Origin: Bradyrhizobium jicamae | GTDB lineage: Bacteria > Pseudomonadota > Alphaproteobacteria > Rhizobiales > Xanthobacteraceae | Assembly (NCBI RefSeq): GCF_001440395.1 | Contig: NZ_LLXZ01000009.1 | Span: 1-40,913 of the forward strand | Direction of reading: 5' to 3' | Length of the DNA: 40,913 nt | Shown: positions 1-8,219 of the stretch, one piece after another | How positions within the stretch are numbered: the stretch's first letter is position 1 | Layout: each line of letters begins with the position of its first letter | Notes under the pieces: generated by a model | What the model saw: only the letters and a program-made list of their open reading frames with translations | What the model was told of the DNA's origin: nothing | The model's database searches: none | Made by a program: the position numbers and the translations under genes

Positions 1-416
1 ACATTCACGCCGGTCTGCACACCCCGGCCGATCTTCTTCAGCACGCTCCAGAAGCTTTGCAGCTCCATGTCCGTCGGCGGCGCTGCCGCGGCAGGCTGGA
101 AGCCGGGCTGGCCGGCGTTGAAAATGCCCAGTTGTTTGCCGATATCCAGGCCGGTCTGCGCACCCTGACCGATCTTCTTCAGTACGCTCCAGAAGCTCTG
201 CAGCTCCATGTCCGTCGGTTGAGCCGTATCTGGACCGGCGGAGAATGGCAGGAACCCACCGCCTACCTTGCCCACGACACCACCGATATTTCTCCCGGTC
301 TTGCCACCGATCAGGCCGCCGATAACTCTTCCGGCGGCGCCGCCGAGGATCGAGCCGAATATCCCTTGCGGATCCAACTGACTGTAGTCTTCAATTCCTT
401 GCTGCGTTCCATTCAT
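1..416 (-). CDS. Glycine-rich repeat protein, C-terminus beyond the window edge
   Basis: Partial gene read right to left, entering the window edge with an open frame of at least 138 codons. It starts at an ATG (414-416) with a good GGAGG-type ribosome site at 424-429. Residues about 25-60 are a glycine-zipper-like stretch (GGAAGRVIGGLIGGKTGRN), which in other proteins packs membrane or oligomer helices. After it come two copies of a 47-residue unit containing TDMELQSFWSVLKKIG; the second copy is cut by the edge. I do not recognise the family. It lies next to, and on the same strand as, the SARP-type regulator. No signal peptide or enzyme motif is visible. The reading is confident because of the ribosome site and repeat conservation at protein level; function is unknown. 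Confidence 0.7.
   Translation of the reverse strand, partial: MNGTQQGIEDYSQLDPQGIFGSILGGAAGRVIGGLIGGKTGRNIGGVVGKVGGGFLPFSAGPDTAQPTDMELQSFWSVLKKIGQGAQTGLDIGKQLGIFNAGQPGFQPAAAAPPTDMELQSFWSVLKKIGRGVQTGVN
2..77 (-). repeat. Copy A of a 76-base intragenic direct repeat
   Basis: This stretch matches 143-218 with only scattered differences, giving a period of 141 bases (47 codons). It encodes the second TDMELQSFWSVLKKIG unit of the truncated gene. More copies may lie beyond the left edge. Confidence 0.85.
143..218 (-). repeat. Copy B of the 76-base intragenic direct repeat
   Basis: Partner of 2-77. Most differences fall at third codon positions, which suggests selection on the protein repeat rather than a very recent duplication. 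Confidence 0.85.
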
Positions 417-565
417 GAGTAAAGCCTCCAATATGTGGCCTCGCCCGCAAGCGACGCGCGCTTACAGTGCAGGACCGGGATCACTTCGCGTACGAAGGTA
501 AGGCTGATGTTACGCGTGGGATCGTGATCCAAGTGTCATGCGCAGCGTGAAAGTAGCGTCAAAGT

Positions 566-1336
566 CTATGGGACCGGGCAAGTTGATTGAGGCGGGCGTG
601 AATTGTCCGTGCGGAACATGCGCCGGATGTCGCGCTGCAATTGTTCGGTTTCCCCTTCCGGCACAGCGCGAACTTCCTTCCACAGCACGGTGCGGCAAAG
701 ATCGTACTGACGCAAAGCGTCCGCACGACGGCCCTGCTGCGCATAACAGCGCATCAAGATGCGATGCACGTCCTCCTGCAGTGGGTCGATCGCAAGAATG
801 CGCAACGCCAGCGCGATCGCGATATCCATTCGCTCGCGCCCGCCGGCGTCCAAGAGGCCCACAACGGCTCGCATGGCCTGCGTTCTCAGTCGTTGGCGCT
901 CGGCAGACAGCCAGGCTTCAAACGCACATGAGGTCGAGCTGATGCCATCGAGAAGTTCGCCGCGATAAAGCGCCGCCGCGCGCGCCATCCGTTCGGGGTC
1001 GCCGTCCTTCAGGAGCTGCTCGAATTCCCCGACATCGGTCTTGACGGCGTCCGGACAGATGCGGATGTCGCCGCGATCCGCCGAGATCACGTCGGCGTAT
1101 TGCGGCAGCACATGACGCAATGTGAGCAGAGCCTGTCGAAGGCTGGCGCGCGCGCGATCTGCAAAGTGCCCGTCCCACAACAGCGCTGCGAGCTTGCTGC
1201 GTGAAATGCCGCGAGGAGAGCTGAGGGCTACATAGCCTAGAAGCGTCGCGGCCTTTCGACTCGGTATCGACACCGACTCGCCGGAGACCTGCATTACCTC
1301 GACGCCGCCGAACAGATTGATCTGCAGCAGAGGCAT
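566..1336 (-). CDS. SARP/BTAD-family transcriptional regulator
   Basis: A 256-residue protein with the layout of SARP regulators: an N-terminal OmpR-like winged helix (about residues 1-95, with LFGGVEV and SRSKLAALLWDG) followed by a bacterial transcriptional activation domain of TPR-like helices (about 100-245, including RGELLDGI and FEAWLSAERQRLR). In the family such proteins bind direct repeats upstream of target genes and recruit RNA polymerase. This one lacks the extra C-terminal ATPase or cyclase domains that larger relatives carry. The ATG at 1334-1336 is used; the ribosome site is weak (AGGACA). It could control the neighbouring repeat-protein gene or the more distant cluster; no operator was identified. 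Confidence 0.85.
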   Translation of the reverse strand: MPLLQINLFGGVEVMQVSGESVSIPSRKAATLLGYVALSSPRGISRSKLAALLWDGHFADRARASLRQALLTLRHVLPQYADVISADRGDIRICPDAVKTDVGEFEQLLKDGDPERMARAAALYRGELLDGISSTSCAFEAWLSAERQRLRTQAMRAVVGLLDAGGRERMDIAIALALRILAIDPLQEDVHRILMRCYAQQGRRADALRQYDLCRTVLWKEVRAVPEGETEQLQRDIRRMFRTDNSRPPQSTCPVP

Positions 1337-2096
1337 TGTCCTGACCCTCAGTTGAAAACTGGCTTGAAGCGTTCAGATACCGCGCAATGACTTATCAGCA
1401 TGATCGTCCAGAATTGGGACGCCGCCACCTGTAAAAACGTCGGCAGCCAAGACCGAGATGCTCTGACAATCCTACAACCTTAGTTAGACAAGACAATGGA
1501 CCACCTCATATCTTTTTAGTGATTGCAAGTTTGGTTTGATAGTGAACTGCTTCATATGCGTGAGGTTGCGTACGCAACGCTGTCTGATCGCATCGGCGGT
1601 CACGAGCGCATGAATCTCACCCTCAAGAAAAGAAGCGATACGTCTGCGCCGCTTCAACAGCCTGCAGCGCAGGATCGCTTCGACGTCTCGGTTGGTGAGT
1701 TCAATACAGTTCAATACAGAGACGCCGCACGAGACGCGCGACACGAAGTGTCCCACCGAATTCAACACGAACACCATGCCGCTGCGGCGGGGTGGATCGA
1801 ACCCGCTTATCCGTTCCACAATCGCGACCAGTCGTCACAGCATGCGATTGCCTCCGTCGGCACCCAAGCAAAATATCAATCTCTTTACCCGTGCTGACCG
1901 GCCAAAGGCTTGGCATCACGGAAAGCGCCAGCACCGCTTGGCAGCTTTATGCACTTTGATGTCGGATACTTTGACCTGGGAGCACAGATCTGTAGCCGAG
2001 AACCTTGCAGCCCTCGACGAGCCGTTCGCACGAAGCTGTCACCCATGTCTTAGGTACGACCCGTTACCCATGTCTTCGGGCCGGACAGTCGGAAGT
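1337..2096. other. Intergenic region without a convincing gene
   Basis: About 760 bases. Several open frames exist on both strands but their translations are low-complexity and look like no family. There is a perfect tandem 10-base repeat (ttcaatacag) at about 1700-1719. Nothing else was seen. Confidence 0.5.
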
Positions 2097-2112
2097 TGGC
2101 GGAGAGGGAGGC
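2097..2112 (-). other. Candidate attachment site: tRNA-Ser 3'-end fragment
   Basis: The sequence tggcggagagggaggc is the reverse complement of a typical serine tRNA 3' end (acceptor stem plus encoded CCA). It is identical to 23931-23946. The bases to its right do not continue into a tRNA T-arm, so this is not a tRNA gene but a likely att core left by integration. A related direct repeat (gtatgggccag...tatgggc) lies near each copy. Confidence 0.6.
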
Positions 2113-2240
2113 AAATTTAGTATATATCGCCCTTATTCACACAGGTTCACCGAAATTCGCTACACGCCTGCGCCAAAGGCGCAAGCTGTACAGGCGGCCT
2201 CATGGGCGTTCGCCCCTGTTCACGTGAAGTTTTTCCTCGA

Positions 2241-2260
2241 GTATGGGCCAGCGTATGGGC
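2241..2260 (+). repeat. Copy 1 of gtatgggccag-type paired motif
   Basis: The motif gtatgggccagcgtatgggc contains two half-copies of gtatgggc. A near-identical double motif occurs at 23857-23877. Both lie within about 150 bases of an identical tRNA-Ser fragment, so they may be integrase arm sites or residual flanks of integration. Confidence 0.45.
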
Positions 2261-2472
2261 TACACGTTCCACGGAAGGTCGGGATCGGTTGCTGAGCATT
2301 CTCACGGCGAAGGACGCGATCAGCACGAGCAGCCTGGATATCCTACTGCTCAAGGTTACACAGAAGCGGCCGAATAGGAAAGGTGCTCAGGTCAGAGCTT
2401 TTCCACAGCGGTTGGTCCACAGATGATCCGCCGCTCATTTTCTGCCAGCCGCCGGCTGGGCGCCGGATGCCG

Positions 2473-2697
2473 TCAGTCGCACCAAACGATCTTCCCGATC
2501 GTAGTAGTGGATGGCGCGAATGAAGTCAGACAGCAAGTTTGATTGACGCCGCAAGTGCCGAATCCCCCGCCGTAAGGCAGAGTAGTCCCCAAAACGACCA
2601 CCACACACGCCCCACGGATGACGAAAGCAATTACTGGCGCTGATGCAAATCGATGCCGGGTTTTGGTGCCAAGCGAACTATGGACATCATAGGACAA
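2473..2697 (-). CDS. Possible small cysteine-rich protein
   Basis: A 74-residue open frame with a hydrophobic central segment (about residues 20-40) followed by a short C-terminal part containing the cluster TCGVNQTCC and ending IVWCD. This could be a small exported disulfide-bonded protein. No clear ribosome site, no partner gene and no recognised family support it, so it may be a chance frame. Confidence 0.25.
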   Translation of the reverse strand: MSYDVHSSLGTKTRHRFASAPVIAFVIRGACVVVVLGTTLPYGGGFGTCGVNQTCCLTSFAPSTTTIGKIVWCD

Positions 2698-3202
2698 AAA
2701 TCATGTCGCATGACGGCGCCCACTGCTCGATGAAATGGGTGATGAGGCCTTGCGCCCGACATGCGTCTTCGAGAATGCGCATTTGCCCGTGAAGAGCGGG
2801 CAAACATGTTCGCTGCTACGTCGGGTGTGGGCAGACGCAGCTGCGCTCTTCGATGCGGTGTTCATCTGCATCGACTGCGTGAAGCAAGGTCGTCGACTTC
2901 CAGAGAACGTCGGGTGCCCCGAACGGAAAATCAATTCTTCCGGGGTCCCGGGCAGGCGACCTTCGCCAACGCATCGATCAGCAATTCGCTGCTCCGAGGT
3001 CCCCGCGGGCACGGATTTCGGCCAACCGTCAGAATAGCGCCCCTCTATACCGATTGCTAGCGCACAGGGCAGGTATTCAGTACCGGATCTTTCAAAACGT
3101 ATGATGTCCCGCCCTTGGTATCGCGATTCCGCGCCCATGGGGACGTGCTTTCGCGGTCTTTCTTGTGTAATCTCTTTCTGTGGTTGTGGAGCCAACACTT
3201 AG

Positions 3203-6200
3203 ATGGGCGACGCACGGATGTCGGTGACCGCGGCGCAACAAATTGCGGACTGGCTCAAAAAGCTCGGCATGTCCGAGTACGCGCAAAGTTTCGCCGAGAA
3301 CGACATTGATATGGCCGTTCTCCCCGACTTGACCGACCAACATCTCAAAGACCTTGGCGTTTCGCTCGGCCACCGGTTGAAAATGCTGCATGCGATCCAC
3401 GATCTCAGCAACGTCTCGGCTGCCGTAACGGCACCTTCTGCACTCGTGGATATCGAGCCAACTCGGCGAGACGACGCCGAGCGTCGCCAACTGACGGTGA
3501 TGTTCACCGACCTCGTTGGCTCGACGGCGCTCTCGACCACGCTCGACCCAGAGGATCTGCGTGCGGTAATCGGCGCGTATCATAAGTGCGTCGCGGAGAC
3601 GGTCGCCCGGTTCGACGGCTTCGTGGCCAGGTACATGGGCGATGGGGTGCTCATCTATTTCGGCTATCCCCACGCCCATGAGGATGATGCCGAGCGTGCC
3701 GTCCGGGCGGGACTGGCGATCATCGAGGCGATCGGCAAGCTGGGTATCCAGGAGCCGCTCCGGGTGCGTATCGGCGTCGCGACGGGCTTGGTCGTGGTCG
3801 GCGATCTCGTTGGTGCCGGCGAGGCCCGGGAACGCGGGGTGGTGGGCGAGACGCCGAACCTGGCGGCTCGTCTGCAGGGGATCGCTGAGCCGAACACGGT
3901 TGTCATCGCCGAAGGCACTCGAAGGCTCCTCGGCAACCTCTTCGAGCTACAAGACCTCGGGCCGAAGAACCTCAAGGGTATTGCCACGCCAACGCGGGCC
4001 TGGGTGGCGTTGCGAGCGAGTTCCGTGGCGAGCCGCTTCGAGGCGCTACACGCAACTGGCCTAACTGCCCTCGTCGGGCGGGAGGAAGAACTCGAATTGC
4101 TCCTACGGCGTTGGGCCAGGGCAAAGACAGGTGAAGGCCAGGTGGTCCTGATCGCCGGTGAGGCTGGGATCGGCAAGTCGCGGCTCACGGCCGCACTTCT
4201 GGAACGCCTCGCCAGAGAGCCGCATACGCGTTTGCGCTATTTCTGCTCGCCGCAGCACACCAACAGCGCGCTATATCCGATCATCGGGCAGATGGAACGT
4301 GCCGCCAGGCTGGCGCACGACGATACACCGCAAGCGAGGCTCGACAAGCTTGATACCCTGCTCGCGCAGACCTCGACCTCGATCGGGGACGCCTCGCTCT
4401 TTGCCGAGATGCTGTCGCTTCCGAATGATGGACGCTATCCAGCCCTCGAATTTACCCCGCAGCAGCACAGGCAGAGAACATTCGAAGCGCTCGTCTCACA
4501 ATTAGAAGCGCTTACACGGCAACGCCCAGTCTTGATAATCTTTGAGGATGCGCATTGGACCGATCCTACGAGCCTAGAAGTCTTCGACCAGGACGTGGCC
4601 AGGTTTCAGACCCTTCGCGCACTAATGATTGTGACATTCCGCCCGGAATTCGATCCGCCCTGGATCGGACAGCCGCATGTGACCGCCATGACGATCAATC
4701 GGCTGACGAAACGCCAAGTCGGCGCCATGATCGACGGCGTAGTCGGCAACAAGCTGCTGCCGGCGGGCATCAGGCAGGACATCGTCGAACGTACGGATGG
4801 CATCCCCCTTTTCGTGGAGGAGATGACGAAGGCAGTGCTGGAGGCGGAGGGCCAGGGCGCGGTCGAACGCACGATTGCCGTCGTTCCGTCCCCGGCCTTG
4901 GCAGTCCCCGCAAGTTTGCACGCTCCATTGATGGCGCGGCTCGACCGGCTCGGCCCCGCCAAAGAAGTGGCACAGATTGGCGCGGCGATCGGCCGGAAGT
5001 TTTCGCATGCTCTCCTGGCGGCGGTGGTGCGCATGCCAGAGGCGGAACTGGGATCAGCGTTAGACCGTCTCATACAGACTGGTTTGCTTTTCAGGTTGGG
5101 CTTGCCGCCGAATGCGACTTACCTATTCAAGCATGCCTTGGTGCGGGACGCGTCCTATGGCACGTTGCTGCGCGAGCCCCGCCGCGCGCTTCATGCACGC
5201 ATTGCCGAAGCAGTCGAAAGCCAATTCGCCGCGACAGCCGAGAGCCGGCCGGAGTTGCTGGCACATCACTGCACTGAGGCCGGGCTGATCGAGAGGGCGG
5301 CGGCCTTATGGGGCAAGGCGGGACAGCGGTCGCTAGCGCGTTCAGCGCTAGTAGAGGCGACGGTTCAGCTAAACCGCGCTCTTTCACAGATTGCGACGCT
5401 GCCGGGCACACCAGCGCTGCGTGGCGACCAGATCAAACTGGAGGTCGCGCTTGTGAATGCTTTGATGCACACCAAGGGCCACGCGGCCCCTGAGACTATC
5501 GCATCTCTCGATCGAGCCCGCGCCTTCATCGAGCAAGCGGAGTCACTCGGAGAGCCCCCTGAAGACCCGTTGCTCCTGTTTTCAGTCCTCTATGGGTTCT
5601 GGGTCACGAACTATATAAAGTTCAAAAGCGACGCTCTCCTCGACCTTGCGACAGAGTGCTTGGCACTTGCCGAGAAGCAGGGAACAATGGTTCCGCTCAT
5701 GCTTGGGCATCGTATTATGGGTACGTCTCTAATGTGTACGGGCGTCCTTGCGGAAAGTCTGGCACATTACGATCAGGCGATCGCGATCTACGAACCCGCC
5801 GAGCATCGTGCGCTGGCGGCTCGATTTGGCCAGGACATTAGGGTCGCAGCCCTATCCTATCGGTCCTGGGCTCTGTGGCTTCTTGGCTTCCCCGAGGCTG
5901 CACGCAGAGACGCTGAACAGGCGCTCAAGGAAGCGCGCGAGATCGGCCAAGCAGCCACGTTGATGTATGCCCTGTTCCATACATCCTTTACCCATATCTG
6001 CTGCGGAAACTATGCGGCAGCAAGCGCCGAAGCTAATGAACTTGTCCCCCTTGCAGAAAAAAGAGGTTCATTGTTTTGGGGGGCGCTCGGAATGGTGGTC
6101 CAAGGTTGCGTCTTGGCACTCACTGGGAAGGCCTCAGACGCGGTCCATGTGATCGACTCGGGTATCATCGCACGTCGGTCAACGGCGGCAACAGCGCTAG

Positions 6201-6607
6201 TGCCATTCTGCCTGTCGTATCTGGCGGGCGCTCATGCTGACCTCGACCACTTCGATGATGCACGGGACTGCATTCGCGAAGCGATGACCCAGGTAGAAGC
6301 AACCAAGGAAAGTTGGTTTGAGGCCGAGATCAAGCGCATGGCAGGCGAAATCGAGCTATTGTCGCCCAACCCACACGCAACGAAAGCGGAAGAATATTTC
6401 GAACATGCGCTGGCGGTCGCTCGTCAGCAGCAGGCAAAGTCCTGGGAACTGCGTGCGGCTGTGAGCATGGCGCGACTGTGGTACGATCAGGGCAAACGAC
6501 AGCAGGCCCACGATCTTCTCGCCCCGGTCTACGGTTGGTTCACCGAGGGCTTCGACACGCTGGACTTGAAGGAGGCCAAATCGCTGCTGGAGCAGCTCCA
6601 GGCATGA
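3203..6607 (+). CDS. SAM-domain adenylate/guanylate cyclase with AAA ATPase and TPR region
   Basis: A 1134-residue multidomain signalling protein. Residues about 10-70 form a sterile-alpha-motif domain (ADWLKKLGMSEYAQSF). Residues about 92-270 are a class III cyclase domain with both metal-binding aspartates (FTDLVGST and MGDGVLIYFG) and the Asn/Arg transition-state pair in NLAARLQ, so it is probably active. From about 290 there is an AAA/STAND-type ATPase with Walker A GEAGIGKS (about 318-325) and Walker B LIIFEDAHWTD (about 443-453), followed by a long helical TPR-like region to the end. This architecture is common in Bradyrhizobium. The first ATG is annotated; an in-frame ATG five codons later is possible. 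Neither has a strong ribosome site. Confidence 0.9.
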   Translation: MGDARMSVTAAQQIADWLKKLGMSEYAQSFAENDIDMAVLPDLTDQHLKDLGVSLGHRLKMLHAIHDLSNVSAAVTAPSALVDIEPTRRDDAERRQLTVMFTDLVGSTALSTTLDPEDLRAVIGAYHKCVAETVARFDGFVARYMGDGVLIYFGYPHAHEDDAERAVRAGLAIIEAIGKLGIQEPLRVRIGVATGLVVVGDLVGAGEARERGVVGETPNLAARLQGIAEPNTVVIAEGTRRLLGNLFELQDLGPKNLKGIATPTRAWVALRASSVASRFEALHATGLTALVGREEELELLLRRWARAKTGEGQVVLIAGEAGIGKSRLTAALLERLAREPHTRLRYFCSPQHTNSALYPIIGQMERAARLAHDDTPQARLDKLDTLLAQTSTSIGDASLFAEMLSLPNDGRYPALEFTPQQHRQRTFEALVSQLEALTRQRPVLIIFEDAHWTDPTSLEVFDQDVARFQTLRALMIVTFRPEFDPPWIGQPHVTAMTINRLTKRQVGAMIDGVVGNKLLPAGIRQDIVERTDGIPLFVEEMTKAVLEAEGQGAVERTIAVVPSPALAVPASLHAPLMARLDRLGPAKEVAQIGAAIGRKFSHALLAAVVRMPEAELGSALDRLIQTGLLFRLGLPPNATYLFKHALVRDASYGTLLREPRRALHARIAEAVESQFAATAESRPELLAHHCTEAGLIERAAALWGKAGQRSLARSALVEATVQLNRALSQIATLPGTPALRGDQIKLEVALVNALMHTKGHAAPETIASLDRARAFIEQAESLGEPPEDPLLLFSVLYGFWVTNYIKFKSDALLDLATECLALAEKQGTMVPLMLGHRIMGTSLMCTGVLAESLAHYDQAIAIYEPAEHRALAARFGQDIRVAALSYRSWALWLLGFPEAARRDAEQALKEAREIGQAATLMYALFHTSFTHICCGNYAAASAEANELVPLAEKRGSLFWGALGMVVQGCVLALTGKASDAVHVIDSGIIARRSTAATALVPFCLSYLAGAHADLDHFDDARDCIREAMTQVEATKESWFEAEIKRMAGEIELLSPNPHATKAEEYFEHALAVARQQQAKSWELRAAVSMARLWYDQGKRQQAHDLLAPVYGWFTEGFDTLDLKEAKSLLEQLQA

Positions 6608-6727
6608 GCGAGATCCGCAAATGGAATCGGCGGCGGCCAATATGCCAATACCTTCGAGGCCAATGCACCGCCGTCAAAGCCGAGCATGCCGCCACATACC
6701 ATGCGTCGCGCCGCTACGAAAAATACG

Positions 6728-7426
6728 TCACCGGAATCGCATAGTGCGCAGCAAGCGCGAACCGATTGCTGCCTTTGCGACAGGCCCCATCAGGTGACGA
6801 ACGGGCCTGGCCTTGCCGTCCCAAGTGGCCGCTGCTTGCGTAACTTTTGCGAACATCTCGCGGATACGGGGCTGGAACTCGATCAGTTCTACGATCTCGC
6901 AACCCCCGGCGATGGAATTGCGCACTGCATTTGCTTTTTCAGGCGCCACCTCTCCAAGCCGAATTCGTTCCATCGGAGAACCGGCGCGAGCAGGCAGGGA
7001 AAAATAGGCGAAGCGGGCGCCCGAAAAAGACAGCATCTGCTGGATCGTCGCGCCAGATGCCTTGGCCTCCGCGACGGACCGCTGGTAATCGTGCGGCTCG
7101 ACGCAAAAACCGCAGTGCTGAAAACCGCTCCTTCCGGCCGCAAGGAAGGCGCGCCAGCTTGACGGCTCATCGTCGAGCGGCTGAATAAGCTCCAGCTGCA
7201 CCCCGCCGACCTGACAGAATCCGAACATGATCAGCGGGCGTGAGGGCCTCTCCAGATACTTGTTATCAGTGACCACCACCGGACCGATCGTGAGCCAGGG
7301 CCCGATACCCTGGTCAATCCAGCCCTTGATGGCTTGCTCAAGATCGGGCACCACATAGCCTAGCTGATCAGCGCTTTTCTCAAGCAGCGGGATGTCCGCA
7401 TCGATTGGCTTGCTGAGGCGCTCCAT
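6728..7426 (-). CDS. VOC (glyoxalase/bleomycin-resistance fold) family protein
   Basis: A 232-residue protein whose first 150 residues read as a vicinal-oxygen-chelate domain: LGYVVPDLEQAIKGWIDQG near the start, VQLELIQP in the middle and FQHCGFCVE with a metal-ligand-type histidine. In this superfamily paired beta-alpha-beta-beta-beta modules bind a divalent metal and catalyse isomerisation, epimerisation or dioxygenation. The substrate cannot be deduced. It faces the cyclase gene and ends about 120 bases from it. It lies on the same strand as the isoprenoid/encapsulin cluster but about 0.8 kb downstream with an interposed plus-strand gene, so membership of that operon is doubtful. Confidence 0.8.
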   Translation of the reverse strand: MERLSKPIDADIPLLEKSADQLGYVVPDLEQAIKGWIDQGIGPWLTIGPVVVTDNKYLERPSRPLIMFGFCQVGGVQLELIQPLDDEPSSWRAFLAAGRSGFQHCGFCVEPHDYQRSVAEAKASGATIQQMLSFSGARFAYFSLPARAGSPMERIRLGEVAPEKANAVRNSIAGGCEIVELIEFQPRIREMFAKVTQAAATWDGKARPVRHLMGPVAKAAIGSRLLRTMRFR

Positions 7427-7735
7427 ACGATTCTCCGGTGCTGCCGAATGTTGTCGCGCAGACGTTTCGCGACACCCTACTATAACCCTGGAAAGTTGCA
7501 GTAGGACGGCTGTGCTGCGGTCGCGCGCATCGTGGCCCGGGGAAAATTCTGGTTCTTAGGAAACAAGGTCAATCACCATGCGGTTTTACTGCCGAACGAG
7601 CAGGCACTTCAGAGTGGTCGTATTCTGGTAACGCTTGATCTATAATGCCGTGGGCATACGATAGGTGAACCTCGACTTGCAGCAGTCGGGGCCAGTTAGT
7701 CGCAGTCTGTGGCCGCTATTTGGGAGCAGCATCCC
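7427..7735. other. Intergenic region without a convincing gene
   Basis: About 310 bases between divergent genes. It presumably carries promoters for the VOC gene and the small plus-strand gene, but I could not identify convincing -35/-10 pairs. Confidence 0.4.
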
Positions 7736-7918
7736 ATGCAGCAATATTGCGCGTTCCGCATAGATAGTCTGGGCAAAGTCATTGGAACGACCAAATTGTC
7801 TTGCGCTGACGACACCGAGGCAAAAAGAAGAACAGAAGCATTGAGGGACGGCGACGAAATCCAGCTCTGGCAGTGCGATCGGTTGGTCGCGGTATTTAAG
7901 ACCCGCGCAAGTCACTAG
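7736..7918 (+). CDS. Small conserved rhizobial-type protein
   Basis: A 60-residue protein starting MQQYCAFRIDSLGKV and ending shortly after EIQLWQCDRLVAVF. The pattern (aromatic Y-x-x-F start, a DD-rich middle, then alternating hydrophobic LWQ near the end) is that of a small beta-rich protein very common in Bradyrhizobium and relatives, whose function is unknown to me. The ATG at 7736 is preferred over the upstream one at 7709 because family members begin directly with this core. It is a single gene with no operon partner. Confidence 0.65.
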   Translation: MQQYCAFRIDSLGKVIGTTKLSCADDTEAKRRTEALRDGDEIQLWQCDRLVAVFKTRASH

Positions 7919-8008
7919 TCTGGAGGTCGCTGATACGGTGCCACTTTCGATAGTTCAGCCCGCTGCGAGGGCGGCGTGGAGATTTGAACAAGATCCGATC
8001 TAAAGCGG

Positions 8009-8110
8009 GTAACGGTGAAACTCACTGTCCAATCCAAGGCCATCACCTTCCCGACCGACGCCAAGCTGGTCCATGCGACGATCAAGGGGCTTAATGGGCT
8101 TCTTGACGAA
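8009..8110 (+). mobile_element. Remnant of an IS5-type transposase gene
   Basis: Read from 8009, the translation contains TVQSKAITFPTDAKLVH followed by a lysine-rich stretch, matching the conserved segment T-V-Q-x-K-A-I-T-F-P-T-D-A-K-L of IS5-family DDE transposases. Only about 30 residues are recognisable, with no DDE triad or terminal inverted repeats nearby, so this is a dead fragment. Confidence 0.65.
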
Positions 8111-8219
8111 CGACTAAAATGGCGCACACGCGCAGACGCAGCTTTCCTGGCGGGACTCAATCAAGGGATCTAAGAGCAATCGAGTTACGATGTCCCCATC
8201 CATTCCAACCTGACCCCGA

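Larger units (their letters stand above)
2113..3202. other. Intergenic region without a convincing gene
   Basis: About 1.1 kb between the att-like site and the cyclase gene. It holds the imperfect repeat at 2241-2260 and a low-confidence cysteine-rich small frame on the minus strand. Overlapping frames on both strands at 2701-3198 have no recognisable protein character. Confidence 0.45.

Noticed and set aside
1..218. CRISPR-like repeats
   Set aside because: Only two copies 141 bases apart, inside a coding frame with conserved codons, with no short spacers and no cas genes in the window.
2097..2186. A serine tRNA gene on the minus strand
   Set aside because: Only the last 15-16 bases match a tRNA-Ser 3' end; the T-arm, anticodon arm and the rest are absent. 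The same is true at 23931.
2701..3198. 165-codon minus-strand open frame
   Set aside because: Low-complexity Ser/Arg/Pro-rich translation, overlapping open frames on the other strand, no ribosome site and no family resemblance.
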